Source: Chrysophaeum taylorii (Eukaryota; Sar; Pelagophyceae; Pelagomonadales; Pelagomonadaceae). From it: a stretch of 64,000 nucleotides of DNA. The stretch is taken from the NCBI GenBank assembly GCA_029834535.1, contig JAQMWT010000038.1, forward strand, positions 108,428 through 172,427. The letters run 5' to 3'. Positions 16,227-25,348 of this stretch are shown piece after piece. The notes under the pieces are model-generated. The model was not told where the DNA came from and did no database searches. It worked only from the letters and a program-made list of their open reading frames with translations. Within the stretch, counting starts at the first letter, position 1, and each line of letters begins with the position of its first letter. A program made the translations under genes and the position numbers.

Positions 16227-16552
16227 TGTGGCAGTAACGCCCATTTCCCCCACTTGCCTGCCTGCCACCTGACTTACCCTGATTGTTGCCCTGGTATTGA
16301 CCTTGCATTTATGAGGGGGGGTGTCATCTCGACACCTTCGCTTCCACTGGACCCAATGTACCGGGCATTTGTATTGCTTTCTTCCTGTCTTCTTGATATT
16401 ACCCTCTTTTGATTGTCCGATTTCGTGATGGCGTGAGGTATTACGCTGAGATCGGGCGTGTGGTGGTTTCACCCGTGGTTCGGGTTGGGAGGAAGGGTTG
16501 TTGAGGCCCCCGGTCCGGCCAGGAGGGGCGGGTATCTGAGAAAACCACTACA
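16227..16552 (+). repeat. 3' LTR
   Basis: The 326-bp copy of the LTR begins TGTGGCAGTAACGCCC and ends AAAACCACTACA and is followed by the CCCG duplication. It lacks 12 bp and several smaller pieces present in the 5' copy and carries a handful of substitutions. Confidence 0.95.
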
Positions 16553-16556
16553 CCCG
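16553..16556. repeat. target-site duplication CCCG, right copy
   Basis: This copy matches 8427-8430. Joining the flanks across the element restores the original upstream region of the VWA8-like gene; in that order a TAA precedes the ATG at 8425 in frame with no ATG between them, so the annotated start does not depend on the insertion. Confidence 0.8.
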
Positions 16557-16833
16557 CTGCAGCAGCGGCGTTTAGTGGCTCGGGCGACGCCGCCAAGGAA
16601 AAATATTATGTCGTTGGTCACAACTATTCGAATCGTCTCGCAACCCTGCTGATAATCCCACCGCGCCTGAGGGAGGCGTCGTATTTGTACGTTGTTGGAT
16701 GAGGGCAGTTTTTCAGTAGCGCGAGGTCGCGGCCGCAACCCGCGTCCACAGGCCAGTTGTGTGGTGGCATTATCCTCGCGCAGCGCATCGCAGCCGAGTT
16801 CGTACTGTGCGAGCATGTGGCACTTAGATGCGA

Positions 16834-17040
16834 GACAAAAGCGCCTCGTCGCTTCGACAAAAACGCCTCGTCGGTTCGACAAAAGCGCTTCGACAAAAGC
16901 GCCTCGTCGGTTCGACAAAAGCGCTTCGACAAAAGCGCCTCGTCGCTTCGACAAAAGCGCCTCGTCGCTTCGACAAAAGCGCCTCGTCGCTTCGACAAAA
17001 GCGCCTCGTTGCTTCGACAAAAACGCCTCGTCGCTTCGAA
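16834..17040. repeat. 22-bp minisatellite, about eight full and two short units
   Basis: The unit is CGCCTCGTCGCTTCGACAAAAG with variants at two or three positions. Eight full units and two truncated 14-bp units (starting CGCTTCGAC) are arranged so that full and short copies alternate in the left half. Because 22 is not a multiple of three and the unit has no stop in any frame, all six frames are open, which produces several spurious ORFs. There are no unique spacers, so this is not a CRISPR array. Confidence 0.92.
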
Positions 17041-18100
17041 AATGTCTTTTGGGACTCCGCAATGAAATCAACGAAAGCCTCGACCGCCGACGCCGGCTTT
17101 ATTTTGAGCGAGTCCCAGATGATAGAAGGTAGGAGATCACGAGGTTGACGCTCCGCAATCCGCTTGGAATGAATGCTCGCATGCAACGACACGATTTGCA
17201 TCCACGCCACGGCCTTCGTCAAGGCAAAGGGCTTGTTGCTACGCGGCATCGTTTATTGGGCTTGTAGAATCGAGAAGCACACGCACGAAGATAGAACTTG
17301 ACTTGGCTTTTGCATCGCGATCGCCACGTTCGCAAGGCAACCACCTCCAAAGTCGTAGTAAAGTCCAAGTCGATACCGACCTAGCGAGTGTTGTTGGTCG
17401 GAGGCCGATGGGACCAAGGGGAATGGGATACTTCTCCATTGTAAAACCAAAACTCATGGAAAAAAAGGCGACACGATGCTGCGCTTCTGACCGCTGGCGG
17501 TAAGCGTCAACAGCGGCAAGGACGTCCTGTCGTTGCTTGGTATCGTTTTCGCAGCTGCTATGATCGTGACGCCAATCTGTGAAAGATCCCTCCGCTGCAA
17601 AATACCGCGTGTGTCATACGGTACTTGATATCCAAGGCGGCATTTTCGAAGATACATCGTCGTGTGACTTCGCAGCAGTGACAGGATCGCTCGCCAAACG
17701 CACGGGCCTCGTATGCCACCGCACAGCCGAAGTACTTCTCGGGCGCGTCCGAATCCTGCCGACGCCTCGCGAGGCGACACTGAGTTTTCTTAGCAGCCGC
17801 CGCTGCCCACACACCTTTATTGCCACCTGGTCTCGCAGCCGCAGCAACTTTGCTCGGCGCGTTTCCGTCGTTTTCTTTCTTTGGCTTTTTCCTTTGCGCG
17901 AGCCGCAGATCTCGCAGCGCGCGCGTCGACAACATCCATTCTCGACTCCGCCCGCGGTCACCGTCGGCGCTCTTTCGAGTGAGCACTGCTCTCAAATACG
18001 AAGCTTGCAACCTTCGCGATGAGGGGCTTTTTCGAGAAGCTATGATGACTACCCCCAAACGGACGGACACCTCCGCATTCCTTTGGGTCACAATTGTGCG
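17041..18100 (-). pseudogene. unidentified decayed coding sequence
   Basis: Several minus-strand pieces have a protein-like composition but change frame, for example AVAWMQIVSLHASIHSKR and LLPSIIWDSLKIKPASAVEA (17060-17249), DVLAAVDAYRQRSEAQHR (near 17480-17540) and EKYFGCAVAYEARAFGER (near 17670-17730). I cannot name the family. The pattern of short readable pieces separated by frame changes suggests a relic gene, but the evidence is compositional only. Confidence 0.25.
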
Positions 18101-18645
18101 GCCCCCGTTGAAAATTTAGGAGTGAAGACACTACGATCAACATCAGATCACCCGACCACAGAAAAACCTCGAACGAAAATGTGCAAGACAAGGTTGTCGA
18201 CCCTAATTTACTTCTCTATCTCGTGTCGGGAGGAAATCTCTCTCTCTTCTTCTCCTTCTGGTTGTTTCGCGTGTTCCATAAAAACGATGGCATCTAGCCG
18301 TCTTCTAGTCGGCGCTCTTCAGGGTCACGCCGGGCGACAGCGTCCCAGGCCTGTCGTGAGCCGGCCTATCACAACCCCTATCACCCGTCGCCATTTCCCA
18401 GCGGAGATCCTGATGGGCTTGCCACAGATCGATCGATGCAAAATCGGCTGAAAAAGGAGGAGCAAAACACCCCGAAATAACATATGAGACAAGATAATTT
18501 TCAGCAGGGCGACAAGGAAAGGGAGGAGGAGAAGGTGGGTGGATTATTATGAGCCTGGGAGTTGCAACTTGCTTGTTTTTTTCTAGATTTTTTTTTCAAG
18601 AAATAAATACTTACTATATTGTAGAATATTATTAGTGTCAAAAAA
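18101..18645. other. gap without supported gene
   Basis: I see no coding region. The right part (18560-18640) is AT-rich with poly-T and poly-A runs. It lies upstream of the Patched-like relic and may include its former promoter. Confidence 0.4.
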
Positions 18646-21124
18646 ATGACACTGCGGGAGTACTCGGAGGAGGCGTTGGAGAGGAGGATCGCCCGAGTCC
18701 TTCGTGAGGGTCGTCGTCGCATTTGTTATCAGCCGGGCGCGCTATCGGGGTGTGCCTGACGGGCGTGGCGATGTGCTCGGTTGGGTGGACTCAGTTCGCT
18801 GACGTAGACGACGGCCAGAAAATCTTGCACGCGAGGGCGTTCCGGGACTGCGACTTCGTAGAGGACCGGTTCGACGACCCAAATGCCAGGTGTTTTTGAA
18901 TCGGCGGGGCGACGGCGCAAAAATCCTCACGCGGGACGCGCTGCTCGAGGTGATGGGCGCGGAGAGAGCGACGACGAGGCAACGCGCGGCTACGACGGGA
19001 GAAGTTGTGCGGTGGCGTACTTGAGTAGCGAGCCCTCCGAATGCCAGAAGGGATCGATCCTGGCATTCTGGGACTACAACCGGCCGTCCCTCGCGCTCGA
19101 CGAGGACGATCAACGGGACGGCACGGCCGACGACTGCTGCTCGCCGTGGTCGACGTTGACCGATACGCGGCGAAAATTGGTAAAGACCTGGACGGCAAGA
19201 TCACGGGCGCTGCGGATGGGCTACTTCCTGCGGCAGAAGCTGCACCGCACCTAGACCCGCGCGCTTTCGCGTACGGCAGATCTGGACGACACGTTTGTCA
19301 TCCTCGGCGCGGAGGATATGGCGTCGTTTCCTCGAGACGCTGCGGCGATCGCGGTGCCGCGAGCGTCGAGACCGCCACCACAAAGAGGGTATGCATGCGC
19401 AGCTGCCGGGCCCTCGATTTTTCACGACCTCGATGATGACAGACGCTGCCGCCTTCCTCGCTGGTTCCTACTCTGCGCGAATCCATCCCCGTAATATCGA
19501 GCTTCTGCTTATGCTGCTCGGCCTGCGTCATCGTGCACTTCAAATCACGCTCTTTGTGGCCTTCTTCGTCTATGACACTCGCCGCCGCAAGCTCCGACAA
19601 CACGCGTCTGCTGTTGTCGTCGAGGTTGACGTTGCTGTTGTTCGGGACGTAATAAAGGGTGCTGCTGACGACGACGGTGAGACCATCCCATCTGCTGCTG
19701 CTGCTGCTGGTGGTGGTGCTGACACCACGTCGCGCGAGGGCCTGATCGCTGCACTCTTGTGGCAGAAAAAAATGCACAACGAGTCTCCGACGGCGAAGAA
19801 GACGACTTAGTTCGGGCGCGTCTACGCCGCGTGTCCCCCGTCGGACTCGCGGTGATCTTCGGCGGCACGATCGTCTTGATCGTTCTTGGTGGAATCGGTT
19901 GCGCGAACTTCAAAATGGACTTCGATAACTCGTGGTTGTATGGGAGCGGCATCGCCAACAACTACGTCCCGCGCGCCGACAGTTTCAATAAAAAATACGT
20001 TGTCCAAGGCACCACCACCACGAACTTTGGGATTTACACGAAGAAGAAAGGAGATTACTTTCTGCTCGGCGACGAGATGCGGGTCGACGACTACGATGAA
20101 ATTCGCGAGAACAACAACACAGTGTTCGACCTTCTTTATTAACGCACGAATGAAACCAATTTGTGACAGCAGCCTCGAGGCTCATTGGTATGATGCCCAC
20201 AATGCCTGGAGCGTCAACGTCACCACGAGCGACGAATATCTCGCGTCCGTCAAAACGTTCATTACGATCGACCAAGGCCGCGCCTACTCGCAGAAAATTG
20301 CCTTTGACGACGACGACGACGACGACGACGGTACCATCGCCGCCACAGAGATCGACTCTCTGTGGAAAAAAAGGCCGATGCCTCGAACAGCCAGGGCCAT
20401 GCGCGATGCTCGTTTTATCCTCAAAAAGGCTGCCCAATCCTTGGATCCAATCGTCTACACGTCGTTGTTTATATGGCTTGAAGGCCTGCGCGTCGTTACC
20501 TTTGAAACAGTAGTGAGAAGCTTGACGATCGCGTGCAGCGTCGTTTAGCTCGGCAACATCGACCGGCGCTAGTGAGCTCCTTTGTTTGCACGATCTGTCT
20601 GTGCACGATCTCGAGCACCTACTGGTACGATGACGACGCCGACGTTGCGCATCATACCACCTCGTAGTTACGGCGACGCGATCAACTTCGTCTCGGTGTG
20701 ATAGTTGTAAAATTTGAGCTCTTATTCCGCGCAGGCATTCTTCATCGTCATCACCGCCGGGCTTGCGACCGAATATGTATACGTCGTCCACGCACACATT
20801 CGCGCGCCGGTGTCCCTGACGACAGGAAAGGAGTGTCCCTGAAGGTGTCCCTGACGACAGGAAAGGAGCGCGCCGCGTACTGGACAAGCTCGGCACCTCT
20901 GTGTTTCGGAGTTCCGTTTCGACCATATGGTCGGCATCGTCGTGATGGCGGGCTACGTCTTTCAGACCTTCTTCTGGTACATATCTGCCAGGTCCTTTTT
21001 TATTTGTGTCTCTAGGCATTTGATGACGATCATGGTGCTCAGTCTCTGGTTCGGACTCGCGCCGTTGCGCTGGCTTCGCTCTCGCAGTCCTAGGCCCATT
21101 CGTCATCGCGACTCCCGCTGGTAG
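18646..21124 (+). pseudogene. Patched/NPC1-like sterol-sensing-domain transporter relic
   Basis: Pieces in all three + frames line up in the order of a Patched-family RND permease. In order: an N-terminal loop piece (LTGVAMCSVGWTQFADVDD, near 18750), the sterol-sensing domain (LDDTFVILGAEDM at about 19279, TDAAAFLAGSYS and LQITLFVAFFVYDTRRR at about 19440-19600), a membrane span and second loop (VSPVGLAVIFGGTIVLIVLG, then PRADSFNKKYVVQGTTTTNF, 19830-20040), a loop/helix with YDAHNAWSV and an Asp run (20190-20330), and the second RND half (GLATEYVYVVHAHI near 20760, GYVFQTFFWYI near 20950). At least five frame changes and in-frame stops separate them. Family members pump lipids or sterols across membranes. 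No intact frame longer than about 220 codons remains, so it is a relic. Confidence 0.75.
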
Positions 21125-21159
21125 CCGTTGTTCTGAAGTGCTTCGACCCGTGTCTGACT

Positions 21160-21191
<32 letters not shown>

Positions 21192-21738
21192 CAGCGGGTG
21201 CGTGATGTATCTTGGGGCAATCTTACGGGTGACGACGACAAACAACATAAGAACGTATTTCTGGCGGATTTTTCGAGATGTTTATTTAATCCTGCGATTT
21301 TGAACAAGGCATCATCACGGTGGACTCAGAACTAAACGAACGGAAAATTTTGGTACTTTGTAGAAGTGGCTTGCATTTCGTTGGCTAGGAGACGTGATGC
21401 GCGGCGCATCGCGCGAACCAACCCCGGCGATGGTCTTAGCCTTCGAAGAGGCGGAAATCTCGGAAGAGGTTCCAAATTATTAAAAAATAATTAATATTTA
21501 ATAATATTAATTATTTTTAAAATTAAATTATTAAAAACCGGCGTCAGTCAAGCAAGCCCGGCACACGATGATGGAGGCCAGCTTCGCCAGCATTTTTTTT
21601 ATGAGATCAAGCGAAGTCCAACGAGGGGACTCTCCGTCGGCTGTCGTCCAGGATCCCCCGGATGACACCTTTTTTTCTGGGTACGAGAATGCGCCCGCAC
21701 CGCGCGGGCCCTTAAATCATAGACGCTTGTAATCGCGC
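21125..21738. other. intergenic with AT-rich palindrome
   Basis: The gap contains a GAC run (21159-21190) and a 36-bp AT palindrome (21483-21518) in an AT-rich island, in contrast with the GC-rich surroundings. No gene is supported. Confidence 0.5.
21483..21518. repeat. 36-bp perfect AT palindrome
   Basis: Two perfect 16-bp arms (AAAAATAATTAATATT and its complement) close a TAAT loop. The sequence is pure A/T. It could form a cruciform, act as an attachment or replication-related site, or be the remnant of a small transposon; no terminal duplication was identified. Confidence 0.8.
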
Positions 21739-23190
21739 TCAGTAGGATGTGGCGTCTTTCGATTGTTGTTGTTGTTGTTGTTGTTGATCGGGGACACCAC
21801 CACCACCAGCACCATCGTCATCATCATGATGATATTGGAAGGGCGAGGCGTCGAAGCGGCCGGTATAGTTGTGGGGTGAAATGGAGTTGAGGCGGGCCTT
21901 GAGGACGTGATCTTTGATGTCGAGGGTGTCGATGAAGCGGGAAAAGTCTGCCTGCGTGCAGGCGTGTCCGCGCGTGAGGTTTTTGAGGGCCTCGTAGGGC
22001 TGGGGGTAGGCGTGCTTGCGGAGAATGGTCTGGATGGCCTCCGCAACGACGGCCCAGTTGGCATCGAGGTCTTGGCGGAGAAGGTCGGGGTTGAGGGTTA
22101 TTTTCGAAAGGCCCCTGAGGAGGGAGGTAAGGGCGAGGTAGGAGTGGCCGAGGGGCACGCCCAAGGTGCGGAGGGCGGTCGAGTCCGAGAGGTCGCGCTG
22201 GAGCCTCGAGATAGGCAGCTTGCGGGCGAGGTGTTCGAGGAGGGCGTTTGAGACCCCCAAGTTTCCCTCGGCGTTCTCGAAGTCGATGGGATTGACTTTG
22301 TGAGGCATGGCCGAGGACCCGACCTCGCCGCGTTGGACTTTTTGCTTAAAGTAGCCGAGAGATACGTAATGCCAGCAGTCCTTGCATAGATCGAGGAGAA
22401 CCACGTTTGCCCGGCAGACGGCGTGGCAAAAGGCCGCCAGACCGTCGTAGTGCTCGATCTGGGTCGTGTACTTCTGGCGCGAGAGCTTGCCGCGCGACGC
22501 GTCGGTCACGAATTTGTCGGCAAACCTCGCCCAATCGATATCCGGATAGGCGACAAAGTGCGCGTTCATGAGTCCAGTCGCTCCCCCGAATTTGGCGGTG
22601 TGCTGGGACGCGACGACGTCCTCGAGGCATTTTTCCAGGCGCGTCGCGAAAACTGCGAATTCCTTCCCCAGGATCGTCGGCGTCGCGGGTTGGCCGTGCG
22701 TGCGCGCGAGCATCGCCACCTCCCGGTAGTCCCAGGCCTTGCGCTTCAAGGCCGCGAGGACTTGGTGGTACTTTGGCGCAAGCACGGCCTCGACGCACTC
22801 GGCGACAGCGAGGGGCTGCGCGACGTGATTTACGTCCTGGCTCGTGAGCCCGAAATGGATCAGTTCTAAACCTTCGGCGGGAAGCCCCAGGGCTTCGTAC
22901 TCTTCTTTGAGGTAGTACTCGACGGCCTTGACGTCGTGGTTCAAGGTGGCCTCGAGCTCCTTGCACCGCTTGGCGCCGCGGAAATTATTGTACACGTCGC
23001 GCCACTTCAACTTCAAGTCCTCGGAGATCTCCAATCCCGTGGCCTCGGACAAAGCAAGCAAGTACTCCACCTCGACCCGGACGCGGTACTTGATGAGGGC
23101 CGCCTCGCTGAAGTAGGCGCGGAGGGCCGCGGTCCGCGACCGGTACCGCCCGTCGAGGGGACACAGCGCCTCGAGGGCTTCGTCGCTCAT
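21739..23190 (-). CDS. purB: adenylosuccinate lyase
   Basis: The 483-residue protein catalyses two steps of purine synthesis: fumarate release from SAICAR and from adenylosuccinate. It carries the fumarase/lyase signature SSAMPHKVNPIDFENAEGN with the mobile catalytic serine loop, the TSQDVNH segment, and HGQPATPTILGKEF. The opening LCPLDGRYRSRTAALRAYF and the overall pattern match the bacterial E. coli-type PurB (about 456 residues) more than animal ADSL. The C-terminus has an extra low-complexity tail with a Gln8 run (CAA repeat near 21762-21787). The start ATG at 23190 is followed directly by conserved sequence. It is divergent from the P450 reductase with 97 bp between the starts. Confidence 0.95.
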   Translation of the reverse strand: MSDEALEALCPLDGRYRSRTAALRAYFSEAALIKYRVRVEVEYLLALSEATGLEISEDLKLKWRDVYNNFRGAKRCKELEATLNHDVKAVEYYLKEEYEALGLPAEGLELIHFGLTSQDVNHVAQPLAVAECVEAVLAPKYHQVLAALKRKAWDYREVAMLARTHGQPATPTILGKEFAVFATRLEKCLEDVVASQHTAKFGGATGLMNAHFVAYPDIDWARFADKFVTDASRGKLSRQKYTTQIEHYDGLAAFCHAVCRANVVLLDLCKDCWHYVSLGYFKQKVQRGEVGSSAMPHKVNPIDFENAEGNLGVSNALLEHLARKLPISRLQRDLSDSTALRTLGVPLGHSYLALTSLLRGLSKITLNPDLLRQDLDANWAVVAEAIQTILRKHAYPQPYEALKNLTRGHACTQADFSRFIDTLDIKDHVLKARLNSISPHNYTGRFDASPFQYHHDDDDGAGGGGVPDQQQQQQQQSKDATSY

Positions 23191-23287
23191 ATATATATGA
23201 AGGGAGAGAGGGTTGGTTGACTTATTTTTGATCCGCTGCGAAAAAAAAAAAAAAGGAACTCAGCAGTGACGTGTCCACCAGCACCAC

Positions 23288-25189
23288 ATGGAAGGGGCGT
23301 CATTGGTGGTGGTCGCGGTGGCGGTCTTGGTGGCGTGCGGGGTGTGGTTTGCGCTGAGACGGAGCCCCGCCGGTGTGAATGAAAAGAAGAGCCCACCCCC
23401 CGCCCCGTCGAAAGAGGAAGGGCCGGCCTTGACCGTGTGCTTCGGGTCGCAGACGGGGACGGCCGAGCAGTTTGCTAAGGAGTTGTGCATAGACGCGAAG
23501 CGCGAAGGATACAACGCGCGGATCCTGGACCTCGAGGACTTTGAAGACGTGTCGGATCTCCGAGGAGGAGGAGGAGCGTTGGTGTTCGCGATGGCGACGT
23601 ACGGCGAGGGCGAACCGACCGACAACGCGCACGGGTTTATGAAGTGGGCCAAGAAGGCGGTGGCCGAGGGGGAAACCCCGCTCGCGGGGCAAGCGTTCGC
23701 CGTTTTTGGGCTCGGAAATACCCAGTACGAACACTACAACGCCGTCGGAAAGCAGACGGACGCGCTTCTAGCGCAGTTGGGCGGCGAGAGGTTCGCGGCT
23801 CTGGGTCTGGGCGACGACGACGGCGATCTAGAGGGCGACTTCGCGCGGTGGCGGGGGACGCTGTGGCGGCGTACGAAAAAAGAAGAAGATAGTGGGGGCG
23901 AGACCAAGGTAGAGACGAGCTTCGAGGTGGCGGTGGAGGGCGACTCCGAGGAGTTTTCGGAAGCGGCGGCTTTGGCCGCGGGGAGGGGCGCCGAGAGCGC
24001 GCCGTCGTCGTGCCGTTTCTACTTTACGGCCCACAGGCTCTGCGTCGTCGAGAGCCGCGAGCTCCGGGCTCCTCTAGATGGGGGTTCGACGCGACACGTC
24101 GAGGTCTCGGTGCCGCGCAAACACGTCGAGGAGACCACCTCCTCCTTCTACGAAGCCGCCGATACACTGCACGTACTCCCCGAGAACGCGGAAGACCTAG
24201 TCTTGCCTTTGGCGCGGGCGCTCGGGTTCCAAGGGAACGAGCGGTTTGCCGTGATCGGCGCGACTCCCTTTCCCTCGCCCTGCACGGTCAAGACGGCCCT
24301 CGAGCGCTACTGCGACCTCGCCGGCAAGCCGAAAGAGCGCCAGCTTCGCGCTCTCGCGTCGGTCGCGGAAGATTCGCCGAGAATGCGCGAGTTGTCGGAG
24401 GACCTGAAGCGCGGCAATTGGACACCCCCCCCGGACTCTTCGCTTGCCTCGACGATCATCGCGCTCGCGGACGGTGCTCCCCTCGCTACGCGCGAGACGA
24501 GGGCTCGGGCGTTGGCCGTCTTTCTCGACGCGGTCGCTCCGCGCCTTCAGCCCCGGGCCTACACGATCTCGTCCTCGCCCCGGTCTGACCCCGATCGCGT
24601 CCACGTCACCTGCGCTCTCGTCCACACCTTCGAGGACAATCCCGGCGTATGCTCGGGCTACCTCGGCTCGTTGCGCGCTGGCGACTCGTGCCGCGCCTTC
24701 GTCAGACCTTCTGCTTTTCGCCCGCCCCCCCGGGGCCCCCTCGTCCTCGTCGGTCCGGGCACCGGTCTCGCCCCCATGCGCGCCATCCTCCGCGATGTCA
24801 GCGTAGGCGGTACCTGGCGCCCCACCCGTTGCATCCTCTACTTTGGCTGCAAGCGGCCCGACCTCGACCACCTCTACCGGGACGAGATGGAGACTTGGGT
24901 GGCTGACGGCGTCCTCAACAAGCTCGAAATTGCGTATTCGCGCGCTCAATCGCACAAAGTTTACGTCCAGCACCTCATGCAGCGCCCGGACGACGCCACG
25001 AGCCTCTGCGACGCTCTCCTCGGCGAAAAAGGCGCCCTCCTCGTCTGCGGCGCGACTCAGATGGGCGCCGACGTCGCTTCAGCTATCCGTTCTATTTTCG
25101 CCAGCCGCCTCGGCAGCGCCGAAGCCGCCGACGAGGCGATTCGCGCCATGCGCGCCGAGGGCCGCTACGTGCAGGAGCTCTGGGCCTAG
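23288..25189 (+). CDS. NADPH-cytochrome P450 reductase
   Basis: The 633-residue diflavin reductase moves electrons from NADPH through FAD and FMN to ER cytochromes P450. An N-terminal membrane anchor (VVVAVAVLVACGVWFAL) is followed by the flavodoxin domain (FGSQTGTAEQFA, ATYGEGEPTDNA, FGLGNTQYEHYNA, LGLGDDDGDLEGDF), a connecting FAD domain (RAYTISSSP, GVCSGYL) and the NADPH domain (GPGTGLAPMRAIL, CILYFGCKRPDLDHLY, YSRAQSHKVYVQHLM, VCGATQMGADV). It ends in YVQELWA with the terminal Trp that stacks on FAD. Length and order are those of POR and not of nitric oxide synthase or methionine synthase reductase. The ATG gives the anchor directly, which supports the start. Confidence 0.95.
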   Translation: MEGASLVVVAVAVLVACGVWFALRRSPAGVNEKKSPPPAPSKEEGPALTVCFGSQTGTAEQFAKELCIDAKREGYNARILDLEDFEDVSDLRGGGGALVFAMATYGEGEPTDNAHGFMKWAKKAVAEGETPLAGQAFAVFGLGNTQYEHYNAVGKQTDALLAQLGGERFAALGLGDDDGDLEGDFARWRGTLWRRTKKEEDSGGETKVETSFEVAVEGDSEEFSEAAALAAGRGAESAPSSCRFYFTAHRLCVVESRELRAPLDGGSTRHVEVSVPRKHVEETTSSFYEAADTLHVLPENAEDLVLPLARALGFQGNERFAVIGATPFPSPCTVKTALERYCDLAGKPKERQLRALASVAEDSPRMRELSEDLKRGNWTPPPDSSLASTIIALADGAPLATRETRARALAVFLDAVAPRLQPRAYTISSSPRSDPDRVHVTCALVHTFEDNPGVCSGYLGSLRAGDSCRAFVRPSAFRPPPRGPLVLVGPGTGLAPMRAILRDVSVGGTWRPTRCILYFGCKRPDLDHLYRDEMETWVADGVLNKLEIAYSRAQSHKVYVQHLMQRPDDATSLCDALLGEKGALLVCGATQMGADVASAIRSIFASRLGSAEAADEAIRAMRAEGRYVQELWA

Positions 25190-25348
25190 TTTCATCATCT
25201 CATCCTCCAAGCTATTTCTTACACCCCCCTCCTTCGGGATAGTAGGTGGTTCTTATGAGTTGTTATAGATCCACCGCTTCGTTTTGTTTGTTAGTTTGTT
25301 TGTTGGTTGAAGAGGAGTGAAATAAATTCATACTACGATTGTGAAATA

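Larger units (their letters stand above)
8431..16552 (+). mobile_element. Ty3-like LTR retrotransposon carrying a DNA methyltransferase
   Basis: This 8.1-kb element has two LTRs that begin TGTGGCAG and end CCACTACA, flanked by the CCCG duplication. Order on the + strand: 5' LTR, primer-site region, leader with internal repeats, gag, aspartic protease, a beta-rich domain fused to a C5 DNA methyltransferase, Ty3-type reverse transcriptase, RNase H, tandem hairpins, 3' LTR. No integrase is recognisable. The LTRs differ by several substitutions and indels, so the insertion is not fresh. The reverse transcriptase is frameshifted and lacks its YxDD box, so this copy cannot be autonomous, while the methyltransferase frame is open. 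Retrotransposons that captured cytosine methyltransferases have been reported in the charophyte Klebsormidium and in dinoflagellates; finding one here extends that theme. Confidence 0.93.

Noticed and set aside
16834-17040. CRISPR-like repeat array
   Set aside because: The units are contiguous with no unique spacers and the context is eukaryotic.
16469-17249. Minus-strand ORFs across the minisatellite and 3' LTR
   Set aside because: Their bulk is the translated 22-bp repeat and LTR sequence; the repeat is open in every frame. Only the part above 17041 is kept, as a weak relic.
19985-21106. 373-codon minus-strand frame over the Patched-like relic
   Set aside because: No domain, mixed composition, and the + strand relic explains the region.
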